From a bacterium (lineage in GTDB: Bacteria > Pseudomonadota > Alphaproteobacteria > Acetobacterales > Acetobacteraceae), in the NCBI GenBank assembly GCA_026224825.1, contig JAMFRO010000002.1, positions 186,001-250,000 of the forward strand: a stretch of 64,000 bases of DNA, given 5' to 3'. Under the pieces are notes generated by a model. That model had not been told where the DNA came from, did not search any database, and saw only the letters and a list, made by a program, of their open reading frames with translations. The position numbers were made by a program, and so were the translations under genes. Positions 1 through 7,346 of the stretch are shown piece by piece; position 1 is the first letter of the stretch; every line of letters begins with the position of its first letter.

Positions 1-804
1 GGCGGTGGCGACGGTTTCCCCTTGCCCGGCAAAGGCGCGGTACAAAGCGGCGCGCGAGCAGCCCAGGCTGGTGGCGAGGTGCTGCGGCGTCAGTTCGGGG
101 TTGATGCAGTCACGCGCGATGAGGGCGAGGGCGGCGTGGTAGGTGCCGGTGGTGAACTGGCCCGCATCGAGCCCGCCCCCGGCCTGCATCTGCAGGATGG
201 ACAGCGCCATATCCGCGGCGGCGCCGATGGCCATGGCGCGCTGCGCCGGGAACAGATGAGCGGCCTGTTCCATGGTGGTGAGCATATGCTGGCGCAGCAG
301 TGCCGCCAGCCCTTGCCGGGGCAATAACCGCCCCGCCAGTGCCGCCGGATTGCCAACGGCATTGCGCACACGGGCGCGCGGGATGAACAGGCTGATGACT
401 TTATGTTTCGCGCGGTTAAGTTCGAGCGGCTGGGCGCAATCCACCACCACCATATCACCGGTGTGCAGGCGTTTCGTGCCGGCATGGGTCAGGCTGGCGC
501 GTGTGGAGGCGGCGATGAAATCGATGGCGATGGCGTCGTAATCATCGCGCCGGCAGCGCTGGGCGTCACGCGTGGCCAGGAGGGAATCGGCGCTGTGCTG
601 CAGCAGCTCCGCCCCATCGCCGCTCAGGCGTATCAACCGGGCCTGGAAGGGTTTTTTATCCTCATGCCGCTGTTTGGCATCGAGCCGGCGCAGCACGGAT
701 TCAGTCCAATATGCGGCGCGCTGACCAGGCGGCACGGCATCGGTGGAGAACACGCTCACCACCTCGGCTGCTGGCGGCGCCGAAGTCTCGTTAAGCGGCG
801 CCAT
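1..804 (-). CDS. AraC-family transcriptional regulator (C-terminus cut by window edge)
   Basis: Reading the minus strand from ATG at 804 gives 268 codons without a stop to base 1, so the gene is open at the window edge. The N-terminal ~190 residues look like the AraC-binding-like sensor domain of FeaR/OruR-type regulators (VPPGQRAAYWTESV near residues 22-35, then HTGDMVVVDCAQPLEL). The end enters an AraC helix-turn-helix (LTPQHLATSLGCSRAALYRAF). An AAAGGA ribosome site lies about 9 bases before the ATG. Its neighbours handle amines, and FeaR-type proteins often control amine use, so it may regulate the cassette to its right; that is inference. The second HTH is outside the window. Confidence 0.8.
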   Translation of the reverse strand, partial: MAPLNETSAPPAAEVVSVFSTDAVPPGQRAAYWTESVLRRLDAKQRHEDKKPFQARLIRLSGDGAELLQHSADSLLATRDAQRCRRDDYDAIAIDFIAASTRASLTHAGTKRLHTGDMVVVDCAQPLELNRAKHKVISLFIPRARVRNAVGNPAALAGRLLPRQGLAALLRQHMLTTMEQAAHLFPAQRAMAIGAAADMALSILQMQAGGGLDAGQFTTGTYHAALALIARDCINPELTPQHLATSLGCSRAALYRAFAGQGETVATA

Positions 805-940
805 CCTTGTGTATCCTTTATCCACGCCAGCCCGGCCCCAAAACCGCGCCTGGCGCACGGCAATGTACATTCGCGTGTAATGAGACTTACGGTCAATACA
901 TTAACCATCTCCTGAAACGCAGGGCCCAATCACATCAGCC

Positions 941-1172
941 CAGCCGAGGTGAAGGGAAGAAGGCCAGGGGCTTTGCCCCCTGGCCCCCCCACTGGGCCTG
1001 AGGCCCAGACCCCATTAGTTGAAGACTTAAAAAAGAGGCCTGCTACCTCGCTGTTTCAAACAGCACGGAAGCAGGCCTCTTTTTTAAGTCTTAAGTAGCG
1101 GGGGTCTGGGGCCTCAGGCCCCAGCGGGGTCCAGGGGCAGAGCCCCTGGTCTTTTTCCCTTCATCTCGCCAG
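941..1172. repeat. Composite palindromic element A (probable terminator)
   Basis: A near-palindrome about 230 bp long sits at the 3-prime end of the permease gene. The core is a perfect 22-bp stem, 1022-1043 with 1071-1092, whose loop holds a smaller GCTGTTT/AAACAGC stem. Outside it lie family modules of the GGGGCCTCAGGCCCC and CCAGGGGCAGAGCCCCTGG type. The outermost arms, 941-970 and 1143-1172, match at 25 of 30 positions, and the right arm contains the permease stop codon and its last three codons. The stretch 805-940, upstream of the AraC gene, shows nothing else. A transcription-terminator role is inferred from position and strong stems. Confidence 0.85.
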
Positions 1173-2711
1173 CGCATGTTCCTCGGCCGCGATCTCGGCG
1201 GTGCGGGCGGCGATGGCGGCGGCGCCGATGGGCGGGCCGGGGAAGTGCTTGCGGGCGACGGCAAACCAAAAGACCGCCAGCAGCACGAGCAGGCCGATGA
1301 AGTAGCTATCGAGGATGTCGTTAGGCGGGCGGGTGCCGATATAGATGATCACCACACCGCCCAGCACGGAGATGACGGCGAACAGCTTGGAGAAAGCCCC
1401 CAGGCGGAACGGCCCAAATTCCGTCCAGCTTTTCCCTTCCGCCAGCAGCCCGGCCAGAACCGGCATGGCGTAGGAGATGTACAGGAACATCGCGCAGCCT
1501 GCCGCCAGCGCCGCGAAGGCCGGGGAGTACAGCGTGGCGGCGATGGAGAGGGCCACCGTGAACCAGATGGCGTAAACGGGTGAGCGGTGTTTATGGTCAA
1601 CCTGTTTCAGCCATTTGCTGCCCGGCAGGCCGCCATCGCGCGAGAAGGCATAGACCATGCGCGAGGTGGAGGTGACACCGGCCAAAGCGCAGAGGAAATT
1701 GGCCAGCACGATGCCGACGTAAAGCAAATCCTTGAACCAGGCCGGGATGGTCAGAGCGGCCATCAGGTTGAAGATCACGTTACCGCCGGCGGCGGCCGCC
1801 TTCGTCTCATCGGGCATGGCCAGGATAAAGGCCCCCGCCATGGCCAGGCCAAACACAGCCGACCAGAAAATGGAGTTGAGAATGCCGCGCGGCACGTTGC
1901 GGCGGGCATCCACGGTTTCTTCCGAGGTATGGGCGGAACCATCGAACCCGGTGATGGTATAGAGCGGGTAGAGCAGCGCCAGCAGGAAGAGGTAGAAATG
2001 GCTGTTGCTCTGCGGCACGATGCCGCCGCCGGGATCGCCTGAGAAATTGGTGAAGGCGACCAGCCGGGTCAGATCGAAATGGTGTATGCCCACAAGCATA
2101 GCCCCGGTGAGCAGCACGGCCACCACGAGGATCAGTATGCCCGAAAAATCGATCAGCTTGGTGGTGGTGCGAATGCCGAAATGGTTCAACAGCCCCTGCA
2201 GCACGGTGATCACCACCACGGCGATGGTCTGCTGCTCGTAACCCCAGGCCGCGGTGTTCCAGCCCAGAATATTGTCCAGCACCAGGCCAACGGCGAGGTT
2301 ATACACACCGACATTGACCGAGGCGATCACGAAGATGAGCCCCAGCAGGTTGAACCATGCCGTCACCCAGCCCCATGCCCGCCCGCCGAGAATGGACGAC
2401 CAATGGTACAGCCCGCCCGCCGTGGGGTAGGCCGAGGCGATCTGCGCCATGGAGGAGCCGACGATGAGAGCGAAAATGGACCCGGCGATCCAGCCCACGA
2501 TGGTGGTAAAGCCGCCGCCGGTGCTGAAACCCACCTGGAACGAGGTAATACCGCCGGCCAGGATGCAGATGATCGAAAATGACACGGCAAAGTTGGAAAA
2601 CCCATGCATTCGCCGGGAAAGTTCCTGCGCGTAACCCATTTTATGCAGCGTGGCGGCATCCGCTGCCAGAATATCGCGTTCAAGAGTCGCTTTTTCGCTT
2701 TCTATCGACAT
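1161..2711 (-). CDS. APC-superfamily amino acid/amine permease
   Basis: A 516-residue polytopic protein with about 12 hydrophobic segments. The N-terminal stretch LSRRMHGFSNFAVSFSII, followed by GG and SAYPTAGGLYHWSS, is characteristic of the APC amino-acid/choline transporter group that includes fungal BAT1/UGA4-like and bacterial ethanolamine/GABA permeases. The reading frame extends 43 codons further upstream, but that extension would run through the operator at 2793-2813. The ATG at 2711 has a GAGGGG site about 8 bases ahead and begins MSIESEKATL, so it is preferred. It diverges from the gamma-glutamyl ligase gene, which suggests import of the amine that the ligase uses. The substrate cannot be told from sequence. 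Confidence 0.85.
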   Translation of the reverse strand: MSIESEKATLERDILAADAATLHKMGYAQELSRRMHGFSNFAVSFSIICILAGGITSFQVGFSTGGGFTTIVGWIAGSIFALIVGSSMAQIASAYPTAGGLYHWSSILGGRAWGWVTAWFNLLGLIFVIASVNVGVYNLAVGLVLDNILGWNTAAWGYEQQTIAVVVITVLQGLLNHFGIRTTTKLIDFSGILILVVAVLLTGAMLVGIHHFDLTRLVAFTNFSGDPGGGIVPQSNSHFYLFLLALLYPLYTITGFDGSAHTSEETVDARRNVPRGILNSIFWSAVFGLAMAGAFILAMPDETKAAAAGGNVIFNLMAALTIPAWFKDLLYVGIVLANFLCALAGVTSTSRMVYAFSRDGGLPGSKWLKQVDHKHRSPVYAIWFTVALSIAATLYSPAFAALAAGCAMFLYISYAMPVLAGLLAEGKSWTEFGPFRLGAFSKLFAVISVLGGVVIIYIGTRPPNDILDSYFIGLLVLLAVFWFAVARKHFPGPPIGAAAIAARTAEIAAEEHALAR

Positions 2712-2792
2712 TTTTTTCAGCCCCTCGTTGATTGTGTTTGATTTTATAAACGAAGACGATACCTCGGCATGTTGATCCGCCAACACAAACTT

Positions 2793-2813
2793 ACACCAAA
2801 GTGGATTTGGTGT
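2793..2813. promoter_or_regulatory. Perfect inverted repeat, candidate operator
   Basis: ACACCAAA and TTTGGTGT (8-bp arms) flank the spacer GTGGA, midway between the divergent permease and ligase starts. The site is placed to control both promoters. The regulator is unknown; the AraC protein at the left edge, or a PuuR-like regulator elsewhere, are candidates. Confidence 0.6.
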
Positions 2814-2862
2814 GACACAAAATATGATTATAATCGACAAATAAACCTATCGGGAGATACCA

Positions 2863-4224
2863 ATGTCCGAGACCCCGCAGCTCACTTTGGCCGAATTGAA
2901 GGCGCTGACCGATCGCGGCGAAATCGACACCATCATCGTCGCCGCCTGCGACATGCAGGGAAGGCTCCAGGGCAAACGGGTGATGCCCAAATTCTTCTTC
3001 GAGTCTGTCACCTCCGAGGCCGCCGAGGGCTGTTCCTATCTCCTGGCCACGGACATCGAATGCGGCACCGTGCCTGGCTATGAGCTGACAAGCTGGGACA
3101 AGGGCTATGGCGATTTCGTGTTCGCGCCAGACCTCGCCACTTTGCGCCTGGCCCCCTGGCAGGACAAAACCGCCATCATCCTGTGCGACATCGAGCTGCA
3201 CGGCCACAAGCCCGCGGATGTTTCCCCCCGCACAATGCTGAAAAAACAACTGGATAGGCTTAAATCCCACGGGCTGACCGCCTGGGCGGCGACCGAGCTG
3301 GAATTCATCCTGTTCCGCAACACCTACGAAGACGCCTGGAACAAGGCCTATCGCGGCCTCACCCCCGCCAACCAGTACAATAACGACTATTCCATCCTCG
3401 GCACCGCGCGTGTGGAGCCGATCATCCGCCGCATCCGCAACGCCATGGAAGCGGCCGGCATCCAGGTCGAAAATTCCAAAGGCGAGTGCAATCTCGGCCA
3501 GCACGAAATCAATTTCCGCTACGGCCCCGCTGTAAGCACCTGCGATAAGCATGTGATATATAAGGAAGCCGCCAAGGAAATCGCGGCACAGGAAAACGTG
3601 GCCCTGACCTTTATGGCCAAGTTCAACGAGCGCGAGGGCAACTCCTGCCACACCCATCTCTCGCTCCGCAACGAGGCCGGGGACGCGGTGTTCCTCGATG
3701 CCGATGGCCACAGCCCCTCCAAACTCTTCAAGCAATTCATGGCCGGGCTCCTGCACCGCGCGCCGGAAATCGCACTTTTCTTCGCCCCCAACATCAACAG
3801 CTACAAGCGCTTCGCCCTCGGCAGTTTCGCCCCCACGGCGCTGGCCTGGGGCATGGACAACCGCACCTGCGCCTTCCGTGTGCTGGGCCACGGCAAATCC
3901 ATCCGCGTGGAAAACCGCCTGCCCGGCGGCGATGTGAACCCCTATCTCGTGCTCGCCGCCATGATCGCGGCCGGGCTGGACGGCATCGAAAGCGATCTCG
4001 CCCCCGTGCCGCTCTTCACCGGCAATGCCTACACCGCCAACCTTCCCCGCGTCCCCAGCACCATGGCGGAAGCCGCCAAGCTCTTCAGCGAGAGCGAGTT
4101 CACCCACACCGTGTTCGGCGCCGATGTCGTAAAACACTACACCAACATGGCCAAAGTGGAGATGGACGCGTTCAACGCGACCGTGACCGACTGGGAACGC
4201 TTCAGATCTTTCGAGAGGATGTAA
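2863..4224 (+). CDS. Glutamine-synthetase-family gamma-glutamyl-amine ligase
   Basis: A 453-residue class I glutamine-synthetase fold. The catalytic signatures are present: TELEF (144-148, metal-binding Glu pair), ECNLGQHE (208-215), NSCHTHLSL (260-268, the conserved His), NSYKRF (312-317), the NR at 333-334 and RVENRLPGG (348-356). The length and the CHTH rather than GMHTH motif fit the PuuA/GlnA4/IpuC-like branch that glutamylates amines (putrescine, ethanolamine, alkylamines) rather than ammonia. GGGAGA precedes the ATG. Its position beside a permease and an alcohol dehydrogenase supports amine catabolism. The true amine is not shown. Biosynthetic ammonia ligation is less likely but not excluded. 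Confidence 0.85.
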   Translation: MSETPQLTLAELKALTDRGEIDTIIVAACDMQGRLQGKRVMPKFFFESVTSEAAEGCSYLLATDIECGTVPGYELTSWDKGYGDFVFAPDLATLRLAPWQDKTAIILCDIELHGHKPADVSPRTMLKKQLDRLKSHGLTAWAATELEFILFRNTYEDAWNKAYRGLTPANQYNNDYSILGTARVEPIIRRIRNAMEAAGIQVENSKGECNLGQHEINFRYGPAVSTCDKHVIYKEAAKEIAAQENVALTFMAKFNEREGNSCHTHLSLRNEAGDAVFLDADGHSPSKLFKQFMAGLLHRAPEIALFFAPNINSYKRFALGSFAPTALAWGMDNRTCAFRVLGHGKSIRVENRLPGGDVNPYLVLAAMIAAGLDGIESDLAPVPLFTGNAYTANLPRVPSTMAEAAKLFSESEFTHTVFGADVVKHYTNMAKVEMDAFNATVTDWERFRSFERM

Positions 4225-4228
4225 GACA

Positions 4229-5395
4229 ATGGAATTGCGTGGAAACTGGCGTATCCCGACGGATATTCTGGCGGGTGCCGGCCGCATCGCGGAGCTGCCC
4301 GAACGGGTAACCGCCCTCGGCCTCAAACGCGCCCTCGTGGTTACAGACCCCGGCGTCGCCGGCCTGCCCTTCTTCGCCGGCATCCTGGCATCGCTGGAAG
4401 CCGCCGGCATCGCCACCGCCGTATTCAAGGACCTGCACCCAGACCCGCAGTACCAGGACATACTGGCCGGTGCCGCCGCCTATAAAGCCCACAACGCGGA
4501 CAGCATCATCGCCATCGGCGGCGGCTCCGGGCTGGATTGCGGCAAAAGCATCGGCCTCGCCGTCTCTACCTCCCGCCCGCTATGGGATTTCGAGATCACC
4601 CTCACCGGCCCGGCGCTGGACCGCCCCATCCCGCCCATCTTCGCCGTGCCCACCACCGCCGGCACCGGCTCGGAGGTCGGCCGCGCCACGGTGGTCATCG
4701 ACACCGAAAAGCGCCGCAAATACATCCTCTTACACGCACAGATGCTGCCCCGCCTGGTCATCCTCGACCCCGAGTTGACCTATGGCCTGCCGCCCTTCAT
4801 CACCGCCTGGACAGGCATGGACGCCCTCGCCCATTGCCTGGAAGCCTTCTACGGGCCCTTTTACCACCCCATCGCCGACGGCATCGCCATCGAAGGCATG
4901 CGGCTTGTAAAGAATAACCTGCAACTGGCTGTAAATGAACCAAAAAATACCGCCGCCCGGATGAACATGCAGGCCGCGGCCAGCATGGGCGCCACCGCCT
5001 TCCAGAAAGCACTGGGTGCCATCCACTCCCTCTCCCACCCCATCGGTGCCCGCTTCCACGCCCATCACGGCCTCACCAACGCCGTGCTCATGCCCTATGT
5101 GCTGGCATACAACCGCCCCTTCATCGAAGACAAAATCGCCTACGCCGCCCAGGCCCTGGGCATCGAAGGCGGCTTCGACGGTTTCCTGAATTGGATCCTG
5201 GAGCTGCGCACGGCCCTTAAAATCCCCCACACCATCGACGCACTGAAGGTAACGCCAGACGCCCTGGAAGACCTCGCCGCCGAAGCCGTGGCCGACCCCA
5301 ACACTCCGGACAACCCCCGCCCCGCCACCCAGGCCGACATGCTCCGCATCCTCCAGGCCGCCATGGCCGGTACGCTCACGGGCTTAGGCGATTGA
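4229..5395 (+). CDS. Iron-containing alcohol dehydrogenase
   Basis: A 388-residue group III (FucO/EutG-like) dehydrogenase. The NAD site GGGSGLDCGKS spans 97-107, and FAVPTTAGTGSEVG follows at 138-151. The expected metal ligands are visible: D198 and H202 in GMDALAH, H266, and H280 in HAHHG. It starts four bases after the ligase stop and the two genes almost certainly form one transcript. In the gamma-glutamylated ethanolamine route described for Streptomyces, an alcohol dehydrogenase of this kind oxidises the ligase product. That role here is inference; no aldehyde dehydrogenase or gamma-glutamyl hydrolase gene lies in the window. Confidence 0.9.
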   Translation: MELRGNWRIPTDILAGAGRIAELPERVTALGLKRALVVTDPGVAGLPFFAGILASLEAAGIATAVFKDLHPDPQYQDILAGAAAYKAHNADSIIAIGGGSGLDCGKSIGLAVSTSRPLWDFEITLTGPALDRPIPPIFAVPTTAGTGSEVGRATVVIDTEKRRKYILLHAQMLPRLVILDPELTYGLPPFITAWTGMDALAHCLEAFYGPFYHPIADGIAIEGMRLVKNNLQLAVNEPKNTAARMNMQAAASMGATAFQKALGAIHSLSHPIGARFHAHHGLTNAVLMPYVLAYNRPFIEDKIAYAAQALGIEGGFDGFLNWILELRTALKIPHTIDALKVTPDALEDLAAEAVADPNTPDNPRPATQADMLRILQAAMAGTLTGLGD

Positions 5396-5405
5396 GCATC
5401 TCCCC

Positions 5406-5428
5406 GCGCGCGCCTTTCCGGCGCGCGC
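5406..5428 (+). terminator. GC-rich hairpin after the alcohol dehydrogenase gene
   Basis: A 9-bp perfect stem, GCGCGCGCC/GGCGCGCGC with loop TTTCC, starts 10 bases after the stop codon. There is no U tract, so termination is likely but not certain. Confidence 0.5.
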
Positions 5429-5450
5429 AACGGGCTGTTACTGCTTTGCC

Positions 5451-6569
5451 ATGGCGCGCTGGGCACAAAAACTAGAGGCATGGGTCGATGGACTGCCGCC
5501 ACGCCTGACCGCCCTCCTGTTTCTGACACCTTTTCTGTTCGAGGCATTGCATCAACTGCTTCGGCCAAAGCCTTGGTTTACCGATTTTTATGCGGTGGCC
5601 TGCGCCGGCGATGCGCTGGTGCACCAGATGCCGATCTACCCGCCGAAACCCGCCTGCCCGGATTTCGGCACGGCGTTCGTTTACGCCCCCATCGTGGCCC
5701 AGACCTGCGCCTGGGCACAGCGCCTGCTCGGCCTGCGCGGCGAAACCGCCCTCTACGCCGTGGTCTATATAACCACTTTGCTCGGCGTGCTGGCCCTGCT
5801 GCTGCGTGCCCCCGGCCTCCGGGCCCGCGCCCCATTCCTCGCAGGGCTGACGGTCAGCGGGGTACGGCCAGGCAATCTCTCCGTTCTGCTGCACGCCGGC
5901 ATCCTGTTCACCGCCTGGCGCTTCGCCGCCAAGCCGTGGCTGTTATTGCCGCCCATCGCTTTGGCCTGCGTGCTCAAACCCACCTTCGCCGTCTACGCCG
6001 CCCTCTTCCTGTTCACCACCGGCCCCTGGTGGCGCCGCCTCGCCTACGCCGCCGCCTCACTCCTGCCCGCCGCCGGCTATTTCATCTATTTTCACAGCAC
6101 CACCCCCCACCTCTTCACCGACTTCCTCACCGTCACCCGTCTCTGGGGCTTCCGGCTGGCCCATGGCCACGGCTTCCTCAACCTCATCGCCTTCGCCGGC
6201 CTGACCAATCTCACTGCCATCTACCTGCTCTACGCCGCCTACGCCGCCCTGCTCCTGGCCTGCGGCCTCACCATCGCCAAAACCACAAACGCCCCCACCC
6301 AACGCCTGATCCTCGGCATCGCCGTCTGCATCCTGCTCTACCCCCGCCTCATGCCCTACGAGCAACTAACCCTACCTCTCGGCATGGGCCTGCTGGCCCA
6401 GAACACCAGCAAGCCAGTCCAGCACCTCACTTTGCTTCTCGGCCTTGCCTGCCTGGCCACCGGCGGCAACACCGGCGGCCAGATCCTCTACCTGGGCAGC
6501 CTGGCCTTGTTGGTAGGGCGCGCGGCGATTTTACTTAAACCTCAATCCACTACAGCCCCTTCTGCATGA
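5451..6569 (+). CDS. Polytopic membrane protein, GT87-like
   Basis: A 372-residue protein with roughly nine to ten hydrophobic helices. It has a short loop after the first helix (PWFTDFYAVACAGDALVHQ) and the pattern ACVLKPTFAVYA in the middle, which recalls the lysine-proline motif of GT87 (DUF2029) polyprenol-phosphate-mannose-dependent transferases. The first helix begins about 18 residues in and the start ATG at 5451 fits. It overlaps the convergent acetyltransferase by 20 bases. The transferase assignment rests on overall pattern only. A plain integral membrane protein of unknown function is the alternative. It shares its style with the GT87-like gene at 34646-35965. Confidence 0.6.
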   Translation: MARWAQKLEAWVDGLPPRLTALLFLTPFLFEALHQLLRPKPWFTDFYAVACAGDALVHQMPIYPPKPACPDFGTAFVYAPIVAQTCAWAQRLLGLRGETALYAVVYITTLLGVLALLLRAPGLRARAPFLAGLTVSGVRPGNLSVLLHAGILFTAWRFAAKPWLLLPPIALACVLKPTFAVYAALFLFTTGPWWRRLAYAAASLLPAAGYFIYFHSTTPHLFTDFLTVTRLWGFRLAHGHGFLNLIAFAGLTNLTAIYLLYAAYAALLLACGLTIAKTTNAPTQRLILGIAVCILLYPRLMPYEQLTLPLGMGLLAQNTSKPVQHLTLLLGLACLATGGNTGGQILYLGSLALLVGRAAILLKPQSTTAPSA

Positions 6570-7041
6570 TCACCACATCAAGCCAGCGGTCGAATTTATA
6601 GCCGGTTTTGCGCATGGTTCCTGAGTGCTGGAACCCCAGTGAGGCATGCATGCCGATCGAGGCGGTATTTTCTGAATCGCCGATAAGGGCCAGCATCTGT
6701 TTGAAACCTGCCTCTTTGGCGCGCTCCAGCAGTGCCGCGACCAAAGCCTTGCCCACCCCCTGCCCACGCACACCGTCGCGCACATACACGCTGTCTTCCA
6801 CGGTGAAGCGATAGGCGGAGCGGTCGCGGAACGGGCCGTAATAACCGAAGCCGAGCACGCCGGAGGCATCGCGCGCGACGAGCCAGGCGAACCCGGCCTG
6901 GCGTTTAGCGGTGAAGCGGGCCTCTATTTCCTCGAGCGAGGGCGGCACATCTTCAAAGGTGCCGGTACCGGTGAGCACGTGATGGGCGTAGATGGATTGG
7001 ATGCTCGGCAGGTCGGCCTCTTGCGCGTCCATGATGTCCAT
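6550..7041 (-). CDS. GNAT acetyltransferase, phosphinothricin-acetyltransferase-like
   Basis: A 163-residue protein starting at ATG 7041 (MDIMDAQEADLPSIQSIYAH). GAGGA lies 8 bases upstream; the frame is open further but has no support there. The acetyl-CoA loop is VRGQGVGKAL. The pattern GTFEDVPPSLEEIEARF and the ending GYKFDRWLDVVIMQK are typical of the Pat/Bar/YncA group, which acetylates amino-acid-like amines such as phosphinothricin or methionine sulfoximine. The substrate in this organism is not known. It stands alone and ends convergently inside the tail of the membrane protein gene. Confidence 0.85.
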   Translation of the reverse strand: MDIMDAQEADLPSIQSIYAHHVLTGTGTFEDVPPSLEEIEARFTAKRQAGFAWLVARDASGVLGFGYYGPFRDRSAYRFTVEDSVYVRDGVRGQGVGKALVAALLERAKEAGFKQMLALIGDSENTASIGMHASLGFQHSGTMRKTGYKFDRWLDVVIMQKGL

Positions 7042-7346
7042 GGCGGGAATCCTCATTGTTCGCTGCAACATGACAAATTGCGGCGGGCCGGGGAAGTGGG
7101 CGGAAAGATACCGCATGAACGGCGTGGAACTTCATAATTTTGTATCATTTTTCTGCTACCAGGATCGTGTCCGGCGGGCCGGAGGATTGGCGTTGTGCTT
7201 GGGCGCGGTTTTCAGGCATAAGGCGGGGAGCCCTGGCCGGGAGACCGGGCGGGGCTGTCGATACGCCTTGTGCCGCTATCAGAATGGTGCGTTATCCGCG
7301 CGCGCTTATAGGCAGGGGTACAGCTTGTGAAGAGGGTTGAGACTGT

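Noticed and set aside
2712-2840. 43-codon N-terminal extension of the permease
   Set aside because: It crosses the operator-like palindrome, and the internal ATG 2711 has a strong ribosome site and a family-like beginning.
2791-4461. 556-codon open frame opposite the glutamine-synthetase-like gene
   Set aside because: It is a high-GC shadow: the plus strand has the full catalytic motif set of the family and the opposite product has no recognisable domain.
5480-6538. Arg/Pro/His-rich 352-codon frame overlapping the GT87-like gene
   Set aside because: Its composition is that of an out-of-frame reading, while the alternative frame has a coherent set of membrane helices.
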